Of a stretch of 64,000 bases of DNA, positions 42,851 through 55,869 are shown one piece after another; positions within the stretch are counted from its first letter, which is position 1, and each line of letters begins with the position of its first letter. Origin of the DNA: Pontederia crassipes (Eukaryota > Streptophyta > Magnoliopsida > Commelinales > Pontederiaceae); NCBI GenBank assembly GCA_030549335.1, contig JAUKPH010000017.1, forward strand, positions 9,137,501 to 9,201,500, given 5' to 3'. The position numbers and the translations under genes are program-made. The notes below the pieces were generated by a model that saw only the letters and a list, made by a program, of their open reading frames with translations, did not search any database and was not told the origin of the DNA.

Positions 42851-45446
42851 AACTTAGTCAATCGTGTTGATTAACTAAAATTTACCCATAAATAATTAAA
42901 ATAGTAAAAATATGATATAATTTTATATTAGTATCTTAGTGGCTTACTTAAGTATTAAAATTTTACTCAAGTCACTTTTAGTTCATTAAAATTACTTAAG
43001 CATCATTCTTTTGTGTTGCATATGAATCCCACCATTTCATAACTAAAAATAGCATTCTATGTTCAATATCTGGATCTAACTTATTAAGTATGGAGATCAG
43101 TAAAAAAATACAATAATAATGAATGGAAGGAAAAAATTAAAATAATCTTTTAGCTAAATAAGGGGCGGATGTAGCCAAATGAATCAAGACAGTGGATTGT
43201 AATTTTTCATGTGTGGGTTCTGTCCCCATTATTTACTCATCACATTATTTCAATTTTCAAAAATTAGATTTTTAATATTTCTATTTGTCGAGACAAAGAA
43301 TAAAACTTTTAACTATATTTTTTACCTTTTCCTAGTTCTACTTCCAAGCGCAGGATAAGTAGACAAATAAATCTCAACTTTTTAACAATAATTAGGGATA
43401 AAATTAAATCAACTTTGTAAAGAGTATTGATAATCAAATTTTAAGGCAATCAATTTGACATATTATATCTTGTACTCCTTCTTTATTTAGTTACTTGATG
43501 GCATTGAAAACACTTTCAACAAAAGAAAATAAAGGTGGTCTTATTTATTATATCAATCATAGCATTTTCAAGCTTTGATCGGATATGGAAGAACAATCAA
43601 TTAAAAAATGATACATGTAATATTGTACCATTTTAGATGTATAATATGCGTAGATTTATAAAATTCATAAAATAAAGTCAACTTTGGACTCAATTGTCGC
43701 TACAACGTTTGTAACTTCATTGGTCCTAACCTATGCAACGCATCCATCATGATGTGAGTTGCCATCATCATCTATTCTTTATCATTTATATAGATCCATA
43801 GTCCAGAGTTTTGTAAGTAAGAATACATAAAGGTCATGCATGAAATGACCTATAATCATAATACTATACATGATATGCATTTGTCATAATAAAATCATAA
43901 TTATATATGTTCGATGTTATTTCATAATTTTTTTACATGACATAACATCGCATGTAACCTTCTTAACATAGTAATATAAGATAGGACATACATTCATCAC
44001 ATCATTCAGTACATCGAGATCATTCATACATTCATTTTATTGTTTCGTTCTTTTCTCTTTCTTTATCATGTAATCTTTTAGGAGTTACTTTATAACTCCA
44101 TTAATATTATTAAATTACACAGCATATTCACTTTCTTTCTTTCGTCCTCTAACTTAACATTTTCTCAAGGTTGTTTTAGAATCTTTTGTGCTTTCTTCAT
44201 TGTTCTTTATATCTTTGAAATTCATTATGACTTAACATTCTAATTTTATCACATGATATTTGATCTTGACTTAATTGGAGGCTTATGACAATATCATTAC
44301 ATTGGCTAGCTAGTCAAGTAGTCTCTATATATGTTTCGAAACAAACTCAATCACCTTGCGGATGAAAGACATTATTTTTTGAGAATTCCCAAATACCATA
44401 AGGTGTCACCGTGAACTTTAATGAAGTGTTGTTGTATTTCTCCCAATTGGATGTTTTAGTAAAGTAATCACTGTATCAAAAAATTGAAATTAATTAATTT
44501 TTATCTTTTAACCTAATTATGGCTTAGCATAGTAATTTGATGTCTAGGCGATATCATTATGTTAATCATGATTTATGAATAATTTATCCTAAGCATAAAA
44601 CCCTGTAACTTCAATGATTCAACAAAATTTTAAAATAATTAATATCAATCATAATCACTAAAGATTCAAATACATTGATAAATAATTAATATCAATCATA
44701 AACATAATTTTAAAATAATTTCTTGACCATTAACCATGATGTTCCCATTCACGCTGGTAAAACCATCTCATGAAATTCACCTTTGGGTTCTCATGGCCAT
44801 GAACATTAAGTTCATGGTCATGGCATGACCAACTCATGATCATGAAATTAACTATGTTTCATGATCATGAACAAAGTCCAAACTTTCTTAACCTCTCGCT
44901 CGCTCGCTCTTGACTATGACAAAATAGGTCATCCCCATGTTGTCTAGCACATGGATTTGAAAAGTACTTTCATGATCATGAGAATGACAAAATGATTTGG
45001 TCATTTGCTCGCGGTTGTGACACAAGTATCATGTCGGTGACTCAGTTGTCGTCCTTGTTCCTTAGTCAATTTTAGATTATTTTAATGACTTTGATCATAA
45101 AGAAGCATCTATCTTTTCTTAGGAAATCATTATTTAACAGTTATGTTAGTCGTTATATCATAATAAGACCACAAGATTGATTTTTCTTAATTAAAATAAC
45201 ATAGAATAGGAAAATCTTCTCCAAATTATCATATAAATATCAATGCCTAATACAAATTTAATGACGTGCAACCCTTGTCACAATCCATGATAAGAGCATG
45301 TTGTTCTTATCTCTCAATCCAAGCAGACAATCCATTGATAGAGGAGAGATGGGTTAGAACCACATTACATGCATATATTTGGTCCTTTATATTTAAAACT
45401 TTTTTTGTCATTCCCTTCTTAACTTTCTCCTCTTTTTCTTCCTTGT
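42851..45446. other. AT-rich intergenic DNA, no gene recognised
   Basis: About 2.6 kb with no supportable gene. The most distinctive part is 44755-44985, where CATGATCATG, CATGGCCATG and CATGGTCATG palindromes are clustered, followed by a short CTCGCTCGCTCGCTC run. Confidence 0.4.
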
Positions 45447-45451
45447 GTCCT

Positions 45452-48266
45452 TGATCACTAGCTGATCACTATAGATTTTTATCCCATTTTAGATGCATTT
45501 CACCCCTATCGAATCCCTATTTTGTTCAACTTTTGGTCAATTATGTTTGGAATGCATGGATTGTGATAACTAGTTGATCTTTCTCATTTTATACTTAATT
45601 CCATGTGCATAGAGGTTCTGAAATTCCAAAATCCATAAATATTTCAATTCTATGTCAAGTTATCATTTTTAAGACAAGTTATCACTCTTATATGTCAAGT
45701 TATTATTATTTTGAGTGAACTGATTTCTAATGATTTTCTTGTACTAAATCCATTACTATCATGAATAAATCATATTTGGATGGTCATATCTCAACTTGTG
45801 CAAAATTTTACGTCCATTTGAACAAGTTATCATTTTTTTCTATGCCAAGTTATCGTTAAAGGGCAAAACTGTCATTTCGACATGCAAAGCTGTCAATTCT
45901 GCACAAAGGCCTTAAAAATCATTATATTATTGTCCAAACTCATTATTGTTCAAATTTGATCACATTTGGATAACCACAACCAAAGTTATGACAAGTAATC
46001 ATTTTTAAGGCAATTAAGTTGTCGTTTTGGGCACCCTAGTTATCATTCCTATGCAATCTTATTCACATTTGATTTCTGACTTCACTCACTTGCCACCCTA
46101 ATTCATTTGATGTCTTCAATGCTCTGAACCACCCATATTTGGATATTTTCTAAGATATATTCAAAGTTATCATTCCGGACATTGATAAGTTATCATTTTT
46201 AACCTTGATTTGCAACTCTGCACAACACTTAATCATACTTGATGTTTGAGCTGATCATAGTGGCTCTCATTATCCTTATTTGTTCATTTCCTATTTAAGG
46301 ATTTTGATGTTTGGTGTTCTACCTCTTCTAGCAGGGAAAAACAAGTTACAAAAAGGTGGAAAAAGGTGGGGGACCACTACTTTTGGTTGTCCTAAAAGCT
46401 GCAAGCAGCTGGAATTTTCAGGGTCATCTGGATAGGTGGCTTACATCAAGGCTAGGGAACATTTGGATACTGATCTAAGGATGATGATAGGCCATATAAA
46501 AGCTGAAGAAACCCTAGGAATCAGGGGGGAGGTCGGCCATTGCAAGGAGGATAGATTCGGAGCTGGATTGAGGAAGAAGGAGCTAAAGGAGGGCAATTTG
46601 CTACCAACAACCCTGAAGCCAATATGATTTGCATTTGTTCTTCACTTTATTTTGTATTTATGCTTGTAAACATGAGGAGCTAAATCCATGCCTCCTAGGA
46701 CAGGGCAGTAGTCTAATATATATTGTGGATGGATTAGGGACAAAACTAATTTCCTGCACTGAATCATTTAATTTTCTAAAATCTGAATTGTTCTGCATTT
46801 GATTTTTTCATTGGAAGACTCTACTTGTATTAGCTACTGAGAAGTTATCATTTGGTCTACCCTTTGTTCAAGAATGAATTAAGGACCAATGCCAAGTTCT
46901 GGATTCTATTTTAATTGAAAATCTGATTTCTGTTTTCCTGAATTTGAACTTCCTAATTTCTGATTTTCTGAGTTGTCTGAATCCGATTGTCATTGGGAAT
47001 TGAATTAATTGAACAATTGAGATGTTATCATCTATCCCAATCTTGTTCAGAAATGAATCAAGAATCAATGCTAAATGTTCAGGTTCTAATCCAATTGAGA
47101 TTGCTGATTTCCTGAATTCATATTTCTGTTTTTTCCCAATTCTGATTTCTGAAATGCCCAAATTTGTTTTCATTATTGTGGAGCCCTAATTGATTTATAA
47201 CTGAGAGGTTACTTATGGTTTCCTTCTTGTTCAGAAATGAAACAAGAAACAATGGTGTTCCAAGGTTCAACTCTTTGATTTGTTGCAATTCTTTAATTCT
47301 GATTTTCTGAATCTTCAATTCTGATTTCCTGCAAATTGAGGAACCTGCTTTGCTAGTTGTTAAGCCTCTGAATCTATTAATCACTGAAAAGTGAATTTTA
47401 AAGTTTCCTTGCTGTTCAGAGATGAACCAAGGAGCAATTGCTTGTACTGAGTTCCCATATATGAATTAAATGTTGATTTCTATCCAATTCATTAATGGAA
47501 ATGTGGATTTCATTTGAATTTGCAACTGAGAAGCTGATTTTAAATCCTCTTGTAGTTTAGAGATAAACCAAGGAGCATTTGAATTAATATTGGATTGATT
47601 TCATCCCTGTTTAGTTGATTGAAGCATTCCTTTCATTTTCAAAGTGCAATATAAAGGTATCATTTCAGATTTTATTGAATTGAAAAAAAATCAGCAATTG
47701 GCTTGAATTGAAAAAAATGATAACTTGATTTTCAGTGGGGATCCTCTTCTAATTCAACTTGGTTAAAAATTATATGACAATATATTGTTTAGTTCTGGTC
47801 TAATTGAGCTGTGAAAATAGCCATATTGAAAGTTGAATTAGATTTGACTAAAAAGTGATAACTTGTCCATTTTCAGCCATAATTAAATTAGATGAACCCC
47901 AACTCCTAGGAGGACCTTCCTCATTGATATATAATCATTTTTAGACTTTAGATTAGCATTTACAATTCAGATTAATTAACTTTCCAGCAATCTTCAACAA
48001 GTTATCATTCTGCATTAATAAAAGAAAAAAAATCTGTTTTCACTTCCTTTAAAAAATCTATTTTGGCCACTTTAAATAGGATTAGTCTAAATTATTTTTA
48101 GGTAGTCTAGAACTTCAAGTCACTGTGGATACGACATTTAGGGTTACTACAATTGACTTGTGCACTGCAGTAGAGAGTGAGTTAAGGAGTTGAAATAAAA
48201 TTAAAAAAATTAACTTTTGACCCAAAATTCAGCAAGTTATCACTCAACCCCCCAATATCACTATCA
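45452..48266 (+). repeat. 5' LTR of element D
   Basis: 2,815 bp, beginning with two related words TGATCACTAGC and TGATCACTATAG and ending AATATCACTATCA. A TATA box, CATATAAAAG, lies at 46493-46502. CAAGTTATC words, the reverse complement of GATAACTTG, are scattered through the first kilobase. Confidence 0.88.
46493..46502 (+). promoter_or_regulatory. TATA box in 5' LTR of element D
   Basis: CATATAAAAG, conserved at the same place in the 3' LTR (53913-53922) and as CATATAAAAT in element B. It lies about 1 kb into the LTR, which implies a U3 of about 1 kb and a long R-U5. Confidence 0.5.
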
Positions 48267-48272
48267 AGTTTT

Positions 48273-48290
48273 TGGCGCCGTTGCCGGGGA
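48273..48290 (+). other. Primer-binding site, Asp tRNA (element D)
   Basis: TGGCGCCGTTGCCGGGGA, six bases after the 5' LTR. It is a perfect 18-base match to the 3' end of plant aspartate tRNA as I know it. Confidence 0.88.
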
Positions 48291-48452
48291 TTTGAGGTCA
48301 ATTAGACTAACTTAGATAGTTTAGATTAGTTTTAGATTAGTTTTTAGTCCATTTGTTAGGCCAATTTTCAGTTTATGCAAGTTATCATTCCCAATTTTCC
48401 ATTTTTGTCTAGTTTTCCTTCTTTTCTCAATTTGATACTTCTGATTTCATTT

Positions 48453-49600
48453 ATGCAGAATTTGGACAATCAAGAGGACCATTATCAATCAGATGCTGAG
48501 CCTGAAAGAAGATTCTTAAGAATGAGGAGATTGCAAAGGTTAGAGGCAAGAAGAAGGATTTTTGAAGAAGAGGAAGAGGAGCAAGACAACATGGCTGCAC
48601 CAAGGACATTGAAAGATTGCTACTCACCTAGTAATGTCAGGAATCAACAAGGAGATGGAGTCCTTGCACCCGCTGCTAACTTGAGGTGAATCCAGCCTTG
48701 GTGACAATGATAAGGCAATACCAATTTTCTAGTTTAGGGAATGAAGATCCAGCCTCACACTTGGATAATTTCAAAGAAATTTGCAGCACAGTCCACTTCA
48801 ACAATACACCCATGGATGCTATCTACATGAGGCTATTCCCATTCTCACTCAAAGACAAGGCAAAGATATGGTACAAGACCCTCAAACCAGAAGAGATGGC
48901 TACTTGGGAATCTATTATTCAATTGTTTCTAGCTGAATTCTTCCCACCTAGCAAAACTGATAACTATAGAGATCAGATTATGAGGTTCTACCAATTGGAT
49001 CAAGAGAATATATGTGATGCATGGCAAATACTTCAAGGCTTACTGAGGGCATGTCCACATCATGGCTTTGAGAAATGGCAACTTGTCAACTATTATTCAA
49101 TTGTTTCTAGCTGAATTCTTCCCACCTAGCAAAACTGATAACTATAGAGATCAGATTATGAGGTTCTACCAATTGGATCAAGAGAATATATGTGATGCAT
49201 GGCAAAGACTTCAAGGCTTACTGAGGGCATGTCCACATCATGGCTTTGAGAAATGGCAACTTGTCAACTATTTCCACAAAGGATTGAACTACCCTAGCAA
49301 GGTTGCATTGGATACAGCTTTAGGAGGGACATTTGCATCAAGAAACATTGATGAAGCTTATCAATTGATTGAGAACATGGCCAAGAACCATCATTTCCTT
49401 ACACATGACAGGACAAGGAGGCCATCCAATGAGAATCAAGTCAACAACATTATTGTCCAGATTGAACAAGGCTTGCAAAGTGCATTGGAGAGGCTGAATT
49501 TGTCGACTAATGTGGGAAAATCTTCAAATGCTGAATCAAGGCGTGATGTGTGTGGAAATCAGGGCCATATCACTTAAACTTGCAACCTTATAATGCAGCA
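48453..49600 (+). pseudogene. Athila-type gag of element D (broken)
   Basis: Starts MQNLDNQEDHYQSDAEPE at 48453. A one-base loss near 48685 shifts the frame just after APAANL, compared with element B. The main Gag segment, MRLFPFSLKDKAKIWYK and EFFPPSKTDNYRDQIM, runs in the second frame until a tandem duplication (48912-49267) shifts it again; the third frame (to 49577) continues KVALDTALGGTFASRNIDE. The zinc knuckle is degraded to RRDVCGNQGHIT followed by TAA, where B has a complete CCHC. Not functional as it stands. Confidence 0.83.
48912..49267. repeat. 178-bp tandem duplication in gag of D
   Basis: Copies 48912-49089 and 49090-49267 are nearly identical (one visible difference, ATACTTC against AGACTTC). 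The junction has the short homology CTAT. As 178 is not a multiple of three, the duplication shifts the reading frame. Element B has a single copy. Confidence 0.88.
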
Positions 49601-49882
49601 ACATGAGCAAAGTATAGACCAAGTTAATGCAGTAGGAAATTATGGAGTTAAACCCCTACTGAATTCTACACTCTAGAAAATAGGAATCATCCCTATCTTT
49701 CCTACAAGGCCAACCATTTCCAAGGGTCACCAATGCAGAATTCAAGTTGGCAGCCCAATATTTTGCCAAGAAACTAGCCACCTCCACATGCAACTCAACC
49801 CTCAAATGTTCCAATACAAAGGACTCCCAATGAGCTGCCTCCTCAAAACCAGGCTTCCCTATTCCAAACTGAAATAAAGGAA

Positions 49883-50932
49883 ATGTTGGAACAAATCTTG
49901 AAGAAGCAGGACAGCCAAGGAGAGAAAATATTGAAAATCAATTCTAGATTGGAAACCATGAGTGCCAATAACAAGATGCTTGAAAGTCAACTTACTCAGC
50001 AGGCTAGCACTTCAGCAAGACCTCCTATATTCTTTCCTGGACAACCAGAATTGAACCCCAAGGAACAAGTCCATGCTGTCCAGCTCAGAAGTGGGAAGAT
50101 TGTTGAAGAACCAATGAAGGAAGTAGAGGACAATCCAGCCCAAGTGAATCCAAAGTCCAAAGCTGCTGAAGAACCAGCTGAACTTGTGAGAGAAAATCAG
50201 AACAAAGGCCCTCAAAATGAAGTCAGGACCAGGGTCTTTGATAGGGTACCTTTCCCTCAAAGATTAATCAAGGCAAGGCAGGATCAGCAGTATGGAAGGT
50301 TCATTGAAATCCTGAAGAAGATAAATATCAATGTGCCATTTGTGGAGGCAATTCAGGAGATGCCCTCTTATGCAAAGTTTTTGAAGGAATTCTTAACCAA
50401 GAAAAGGAGGATTATGGAGCATGAAACTATTACCTTGACTGAGGAAGCCTCTGCAATCATCCAAAATAAATTGCCACCCAAGTTGAAAGATCCAGGAAGC
50501 TTCTACATACCTTGTGAAATTGGAAATAGGAAGATTCAAAGGGCAATATGTGATTTGGGTGCATCAGTGAGTGTCATACCTCTTTCACTTTGTAGGAAGC
50601 TTGAAGTTGGAGATTTGAAGCCTACAAATATGTCTCTACAGCTGGCAGACAAATCCATCAAGTACCCATATGAAATTATTGAGGACATACCCCTCAAAGT
50701 TGGCAAATTTTACATACCAGTATATTTTGTAGTACTTGACATAGATGAGGATTTGAATACTCCCATTCTTCTTGGGAGACCCTTCTTAGCCACTGCTGGG
50801 GTTATCATTGATGTCAAGGAGGGCAGATTGACATTTCAAATTGGGGAGGACAAGATAGAATTTAATTTGGCACAAGTTATCAGTAAGCCAAATTTTCAAG
50901 AAAATGATTTTGAGGAAGGGCAGCTAGATTAA
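49883..50932 (+). pseudogene. Aspartic protease region of element D
   Basis: An intact frame of 349 codons. The N-terminal part has a coiled-coil-like stretch (QILKKQDSQGEKILKINSR) and a PPIFFPGQPELNPKEQ segment. The protease part has AICDLGASVSVIPLSLCRK (D-L-G-A active site) and ILLGRPFLATAG. No TAG or frameshift interrupts it, unlike in B. The first Met of the open frame is probably internal to a longer gag-protease frame, because coding-like sequence is visible upstream. I class it as part of a dead element although this frame itself is open. Confidence 0.78.
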
Positions 50933-50974
50933 GTTGTTCAGCAAGTTTCTGCCATAATTTCCATTGAAGATCCA

Positions 50975-51370
50975 TTGCAAAGGTGCCTAATGTTTGATCA
51001 TTTGAAGGAATTAGAGGACCCAAAGGCTAAAGCATACCAATCTGCACTGAATTCTTTAAAATCAGTGGGAAATTCAGAAAATCAGAACGATGTGTATCAA
51101 GTTATCATTGCTGAACCCCACACTAATTCAACTCAGGACACTTCCTCCCATTTGGAGTTGAAACATCTTCCTAGTCCAGGGGATTCATATATCATACATG
51201 AGGGTTTTAGAGATGAGAGGTTAGGAGATTTCTGGTACAATGGAGGAGAAAATCAAGCTGAGAAACAAAGGTCAATCATTGGCAAATTAAGAGATCCATA
51301 CTTGATTAGTGAAGCTGTCCACAAATTGAGATCTCTACTTGATCATATCATACTATTCAAACTTCCTTGA
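50975..51370 (+). pseudogene. Post-protease ORF of element D
   Basis: Continues MFDHLKELEDPKAKAYQSAL, a linker also found in B (MFDHLNELEDPEAEANKSTL), then ELKHLPSPGDSYIIHEGF and KLRDPYLISEAVHKLRSLL. The second half is the sequence that in B follows the RT stub. In D it is joined directly to the protease linker with no RT at all. No enzyme motif is visible. Confidence 0.6.
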
Positions 51371-52869
51371 CATGAAGAAGTGGAAAAATGTCCTGCCTAA
51401 GACATTAAAGTATGACACTTCTTGGGAGGTAACACAAGTCACTTTACACAACTTTTCTGTTTTGCAAGAATAAAGAAGGGAGGAATCATATCCATACACA
51501 ATTTGAAAAAAGGGAGTACCCCTACCCTCATTTTTTATTTTTCTCACTGAAATCCCAATGATAACTGATATAATCTTTTCTCTCATGCTGAAATTATCAT
51601 ATTAATATCTGAATCATCATGCAAATCAGTTATCCCAATTGATCCTAGCTGAATTTCAGTGGATTTCAGTGAATCTTAATGCCTTGTTAAATTGTGAACT
51701 CTAAAAACCTGATATTGAATACCCCATTGATATCTCGTTTCTTTGTAGGAATTGCTCCAAATCATGAAGTATGGAACACCTGAAGACTTAGATTGGAATG
51801 CAAGACCATTGGAAGGGATCAAATGCACAATTCCATATATTTCATACCCTCCCAATCCTCTCCCTTGCCTTAACTTTCATCACTGTGGACAGTGCTGAGG
51901 CTAAGCTTGGGGGAGGAAACCTGGTGCTTTTCTAACCTTTACATCATGTTTCAATTGATTTTAATGTCCATATATCATTTATCACCAGGTTATTAGTAGA
52001 TTTTGCAATTTATCATTAGTTATCACTAATCAAGTCCAATTCAAGTTTTGTCTTTATTTTGACTCTAAAATGGGTGAAATACATTATATGACAGATAGTA
52101 CACTCCAATACCAAGTGGCCAACTTGGCCATTAGTCTTGTTGCTTTAATTGGCTATTCAATTCATATGCATTTGAATCAATTTTCAGCTGAAAATTTTTC
52201 CTTTTTGTGGGTCACACTAGCTGATACTTATGGATTGAATTAGTAATATTGGATGTCTAGAAGGGAATCAAGGCTCTTGTTTCCATGTTAAATAGGAAAA
52301 CTTGACTTTTTGGACTAAGGGATCTAAACTATACTTGAGTTTGAACTATTGCTCACTTCATGAACAAGATAGAAAAATGAGAAAAAGGAAAAGTAAAAAG
52401 TTGCATGCATACATAGAAAAAATGAAAAGAGCAAAACTTTCAAAGGAATCTCTTTTCAACGCAAAAAAAAAAAAATTAGGAGAGCAAAACTTCCAGAGGA
52501 ATCTCTCCTAAAGAAAGCATGAATAAAAATCAGGCTTTGACCTGTTTACTTGCATTTCATGAATAAAGGTCAGGTGTTAAACCTGTTTAAGCAATGAAAA
52601 TCTGTTCATGAAGAGATTTGTAGTTCAACCTTGTAGTAAAGTTGACAATTCCTAATATTTAAACATGTTATTGCTAGTACTTTTTACATGGCTTAAATTT
52701 GCTTTAGACTCTGTGAGTTCCTAGCTAAAAATTGAGTTTTTGGAAAGAATAAAGTGTTGGCAAAGTGGGAAACTCATAGGATTCAATTCAGCTGATCTTT
52801 ACTTCATTTGTGGACTTTTAATTCAAGTTTTTCCTTAATTTATGAATGTTTTGCTTGAGGACAAGTAAA
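51371..52869 (+). other. Non-coding 3' internal region of element D
   Basis: About 1.5 kb without a conserved frame, homologous to 13573-15240 of element B in reverse. It ends with TGCTTGAGGACAAG, the characteristic Athila/Tat sequence before the polypurine tract. Confidence 0.6.
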
Positions 52870-52889
52870 AGGCTAAGCTTGGGGGACTT
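52870..52889 (+). other. Polypurine tract of element D
   Basis: GGCTAAGCTTGGGGGACTT, directly before the 3' LTR and matching GGCTAAGCTTGGGGGAGTT in element B. Confidence 0.75.
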
Positions 52890-55696
52890 TGATCATTATA
52901 GATTTTTATCCCATTTTAGATGCATTTCACCCCTATCGAATTCCTATTTTGCCCAACTTTTGGCCAATTATGTTTGGAATGCATTGATTGTTATAACTAG
53001 TTGACCTTTCTCATTTTATACTTAATTTCATGTGCATAGAGGTTCTGAAATGCCAAAATCCATAAATATTTCAATTCTATGCCAAGTTATCATTTTTAGG
53101 ACAAGTTATCACTCTTATATGTCAAGTTATCATTATTTTGAGTGAACTGATTTTTAAAGATATTCTTGCCCTAAATCCATTACTATAATGAATAAATCAT
53201 ATTTTGATGGTCATATCTCAACTTGTGCAAAATTTTAAGTCCATTTGAGCAAGTTATCATTTTTTTTCTATGCCAAGTTATCGTTAAAGGGCAAAACTGT
53301 CATTTCGACATGCAAAGCTATCAATTTTGCACAAAGGCCTTAAACAATCATTATATTATTGTCCTAACTCATTGTTGATCAAATTTGATCACATTTGGAT
53401 AACCACAACCAAAGTTATGACAAGTTATCATTTTTAAGGTAATTAAGTTGTCGTTTTGGGCACCCTAGTTATCATTCCTATGCAATCTTATTCACATTTG
53501 ATTTCTTCTTGCCACCCTAATCCATTTGATGTCTTCAATGCTCTGAACCACCCATATTTGGACATTTTTCAAGATATATTCAAAATTATCATTCCGGGCA
53601 TTGATAAGTTATCATTTTTAACCTTAATTTGCAACTCTGCACAACACTTAATCATACTTGATGTTTGAGCTGATCATAGTGGCTCTCCTTATCCTTATTT
53701 GTTTATTTCCTATTTGAGGATTTTGATACTTGGTGTTCTACCTCTTCTAGAAGGGAAAAATAAGTTGCAAAAAGGTGGAAAAAGGTGGGGGGACCACTAC
53801 TTTTGGCTGTCCTAAAAGCTGCAGGCAGCTGGAATTTTCAGGGTCATCTGGACAGGTGGCTTACATCAAGGCTAGGGAACATTTGGATGCTGATCTAAGG
53901 GTGATGATAGGCCATATAAAAGCTGAAGAAACCCTAGAAATCAGGGGGGAGGTCGGCCATTGCAAGGAGGACAGATTTGGAGCTGGATTGAGGAAGAAGG
54001 AGCTAAAGGAGGGCAAATTGCTACCAACAGCCCTGAAGCCAATATGATTTGCATTTGTTCTTCACTTTATTTTGTGTTTATGCTTGTAAACATGAGGAGC
54101 TAAATCCAATGCCTCCTAGGATAGAGCAGTAGTCTAATATATATTGTGGATGGATTAGGGACAAAACCAATTTCCTCCACTTAATCATTTAATTTTCTGA
54201 AATCTGAATTGTTCTGCATTTGATCTTGTCATTGGAAGACTCTACTTGTATTAGCTACTGAGAAGTTATCATTTGGTCTACCCTTTGTTCAGGAATGAAT
54301 TAAGGACCAATGCCAAGTTCTGAATTTCATTTTAATTGAAAATCTGATTTCTGTTTTCCTGAATTTGAACTTCCTAATTTTTTATTTTCTGAGTTGTTTG
54401 AATCTGATTGTCATTGGGGATTGAATTAATTGAACAACTGAGAGGTTATCATCTATCCCAATCTTGTTCAGAAATGAATCAAGAATCAATGCTAAATGTT
54501 CAGGTTCTAATCCAATTGAGATTGCTGATTTCCTGAATTCATATTTCTGTTTTTCCCCAATTCTGATTTCTGAATTGCCCAAATCTGTTTTCATTATTGT
54601 GGAGCCCTAATTGATTTATAACTGAGAGGTTACTTATGGTTTCCTTCTTGTTCAAAAATGAAATAAGAAATAATGGTGTTCCAAGGTTCAACTCTTTGAT
54701 TTGTTGCAATTCTTTAATTCTGATTTTCTGAATCTTCAATTCTGATTTCTTGCAAATTGAGGAACCTACATTGCTAGTTGTTAAGCCTCTGAATCTATTA
54801 ATCACTGAGAAGTGAATTTTAAGGTTTCCTTGCTGTTCAGAGATGAACTAAGGAGCAATTGCTTGTGTTGAGTTCCCATATATGAATTAAGTGCTGATTT
54901 CTATACAATTCATTAATGGAAATGTGGATTTCATTTGAATTTGCAGCTGAGAAGTTGATTTTAAATCCTCTTGTAGTTTAGAGATAAACCAAGGAGCATT
55001 TGCACTAATATTGAATTGATTTCATTCATGTTTAGTTAATTGAAGCATTCCTTTCATTTTCAAAGTGCAATCTAGAGGTTATCATTTCAGATTTTATTGA
55101 ATTGAAAAAAAAATCAGCAATTGCCTTGAATTGAACTTAATGATAACTTGATTTTCAGTGGGGATCCTCTTCTAATTCAACTTGGCTAACAATTATATGA
55201 CAATATATTGTTTAGTTCTGGTCTAATTGAGTTGTGAAAACATCCATATTGAAAGTTGAATTAGATTTGACTAAAAAATGATAACTTGTCCATTTCCATC
55301 CATAATTAAATTAGATGAACCCCAACTCCTAGGAGGACCTTCCTCATTGATAGATAAACCTTTTTAGACTTTAGATTAGCATTTACAGTTCAATTTAATT
55401 AACTTTTCAGTAATCTACAACAAGTTATCATTCTGCATTGATAAAAGAAAAAAAAATCTGTTTTCACTTCCTTTAAAAAATTTGTTTTTGCCACTTGAAA
55501 TAGGATTAGTCTAAATTATTTTTAGGTAGTCTAGGACTTCAAATCACTGTGGATACGACATTTAGGGTTACTACAATTGACCTGTGCACTGAAAGCAGTA
55601 GAGAGTGAGTTAGGGAGTTGAAACAAAAATTGAAAAAAATTAACTTTTGACCCAAAATTCAGCAAGATATCACTCAACCCCCCAATATCACTATCA
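52890..55696 (+). repeat. 3' LTR of element D
   Basis: 2,807 bp, starting directly at TGATCATTATAG. It lacks the first 11-base word (TGATCACTAGC) present in the 5' LTR and in both LTRs of B, consistent with slippage between the two repeated words. It ends CACTATCA followed by GTCCT. The rest matches the 5' LTR with a few substitutions per line. Confidence 0.88.
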
Positions 55697-55869
55697 GTCC
55701 TCCTCCTCATTCTACTCCTTCCTCGAGCCCTATGTTACATAGTCATGTGGTAGAAACGAATAAGAAAAAGAGGGGGTATGGACCTTTATATAGCAACAAG
55801 CTTAGGTTTGGGTCAAAATGTTCAAATACACTTAAATTAAAATTTAGGGTTATTGCAAGTATTCATTGA

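Larger units (their letters stand above)
45452..55696 (+). mobile_element. Athila-like gag-protease-only LTR retrotransposon D
   Basis: A 10,245-bp plus-strand element with a perfect target duplication GTCCT (45447-45451 and 55697-55701). It has the same architecture as element B: LTRs of about 2.8 kb, Asp-tRNA primer site, gag, protease, then a non-coding tail and a polypurine tract, with no RT, RNase H or integrase. LTRs and internal sequence are clearly related to B but much more diverged than B's two LTRs are from each other, so D is a sister subfamily. Its gag is broken by frameshifts and a 178-bp tandem duplication. Confidence 0.9.

Noticed and set aside
46436..46627. Small ORF in the LTRs of element D (also at 53775-54047).
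   Set aside because: It is conserved between the two LTRs only because the LTRs are copies of each other; no matching frame is kept in element B.
48273..48290. tRNA-like sequence after the LTRs.
   Set aside because: It is the 18-base complement of the aspartate tRNA 3' end used as a primer site; no cloverleaf surrounds it.
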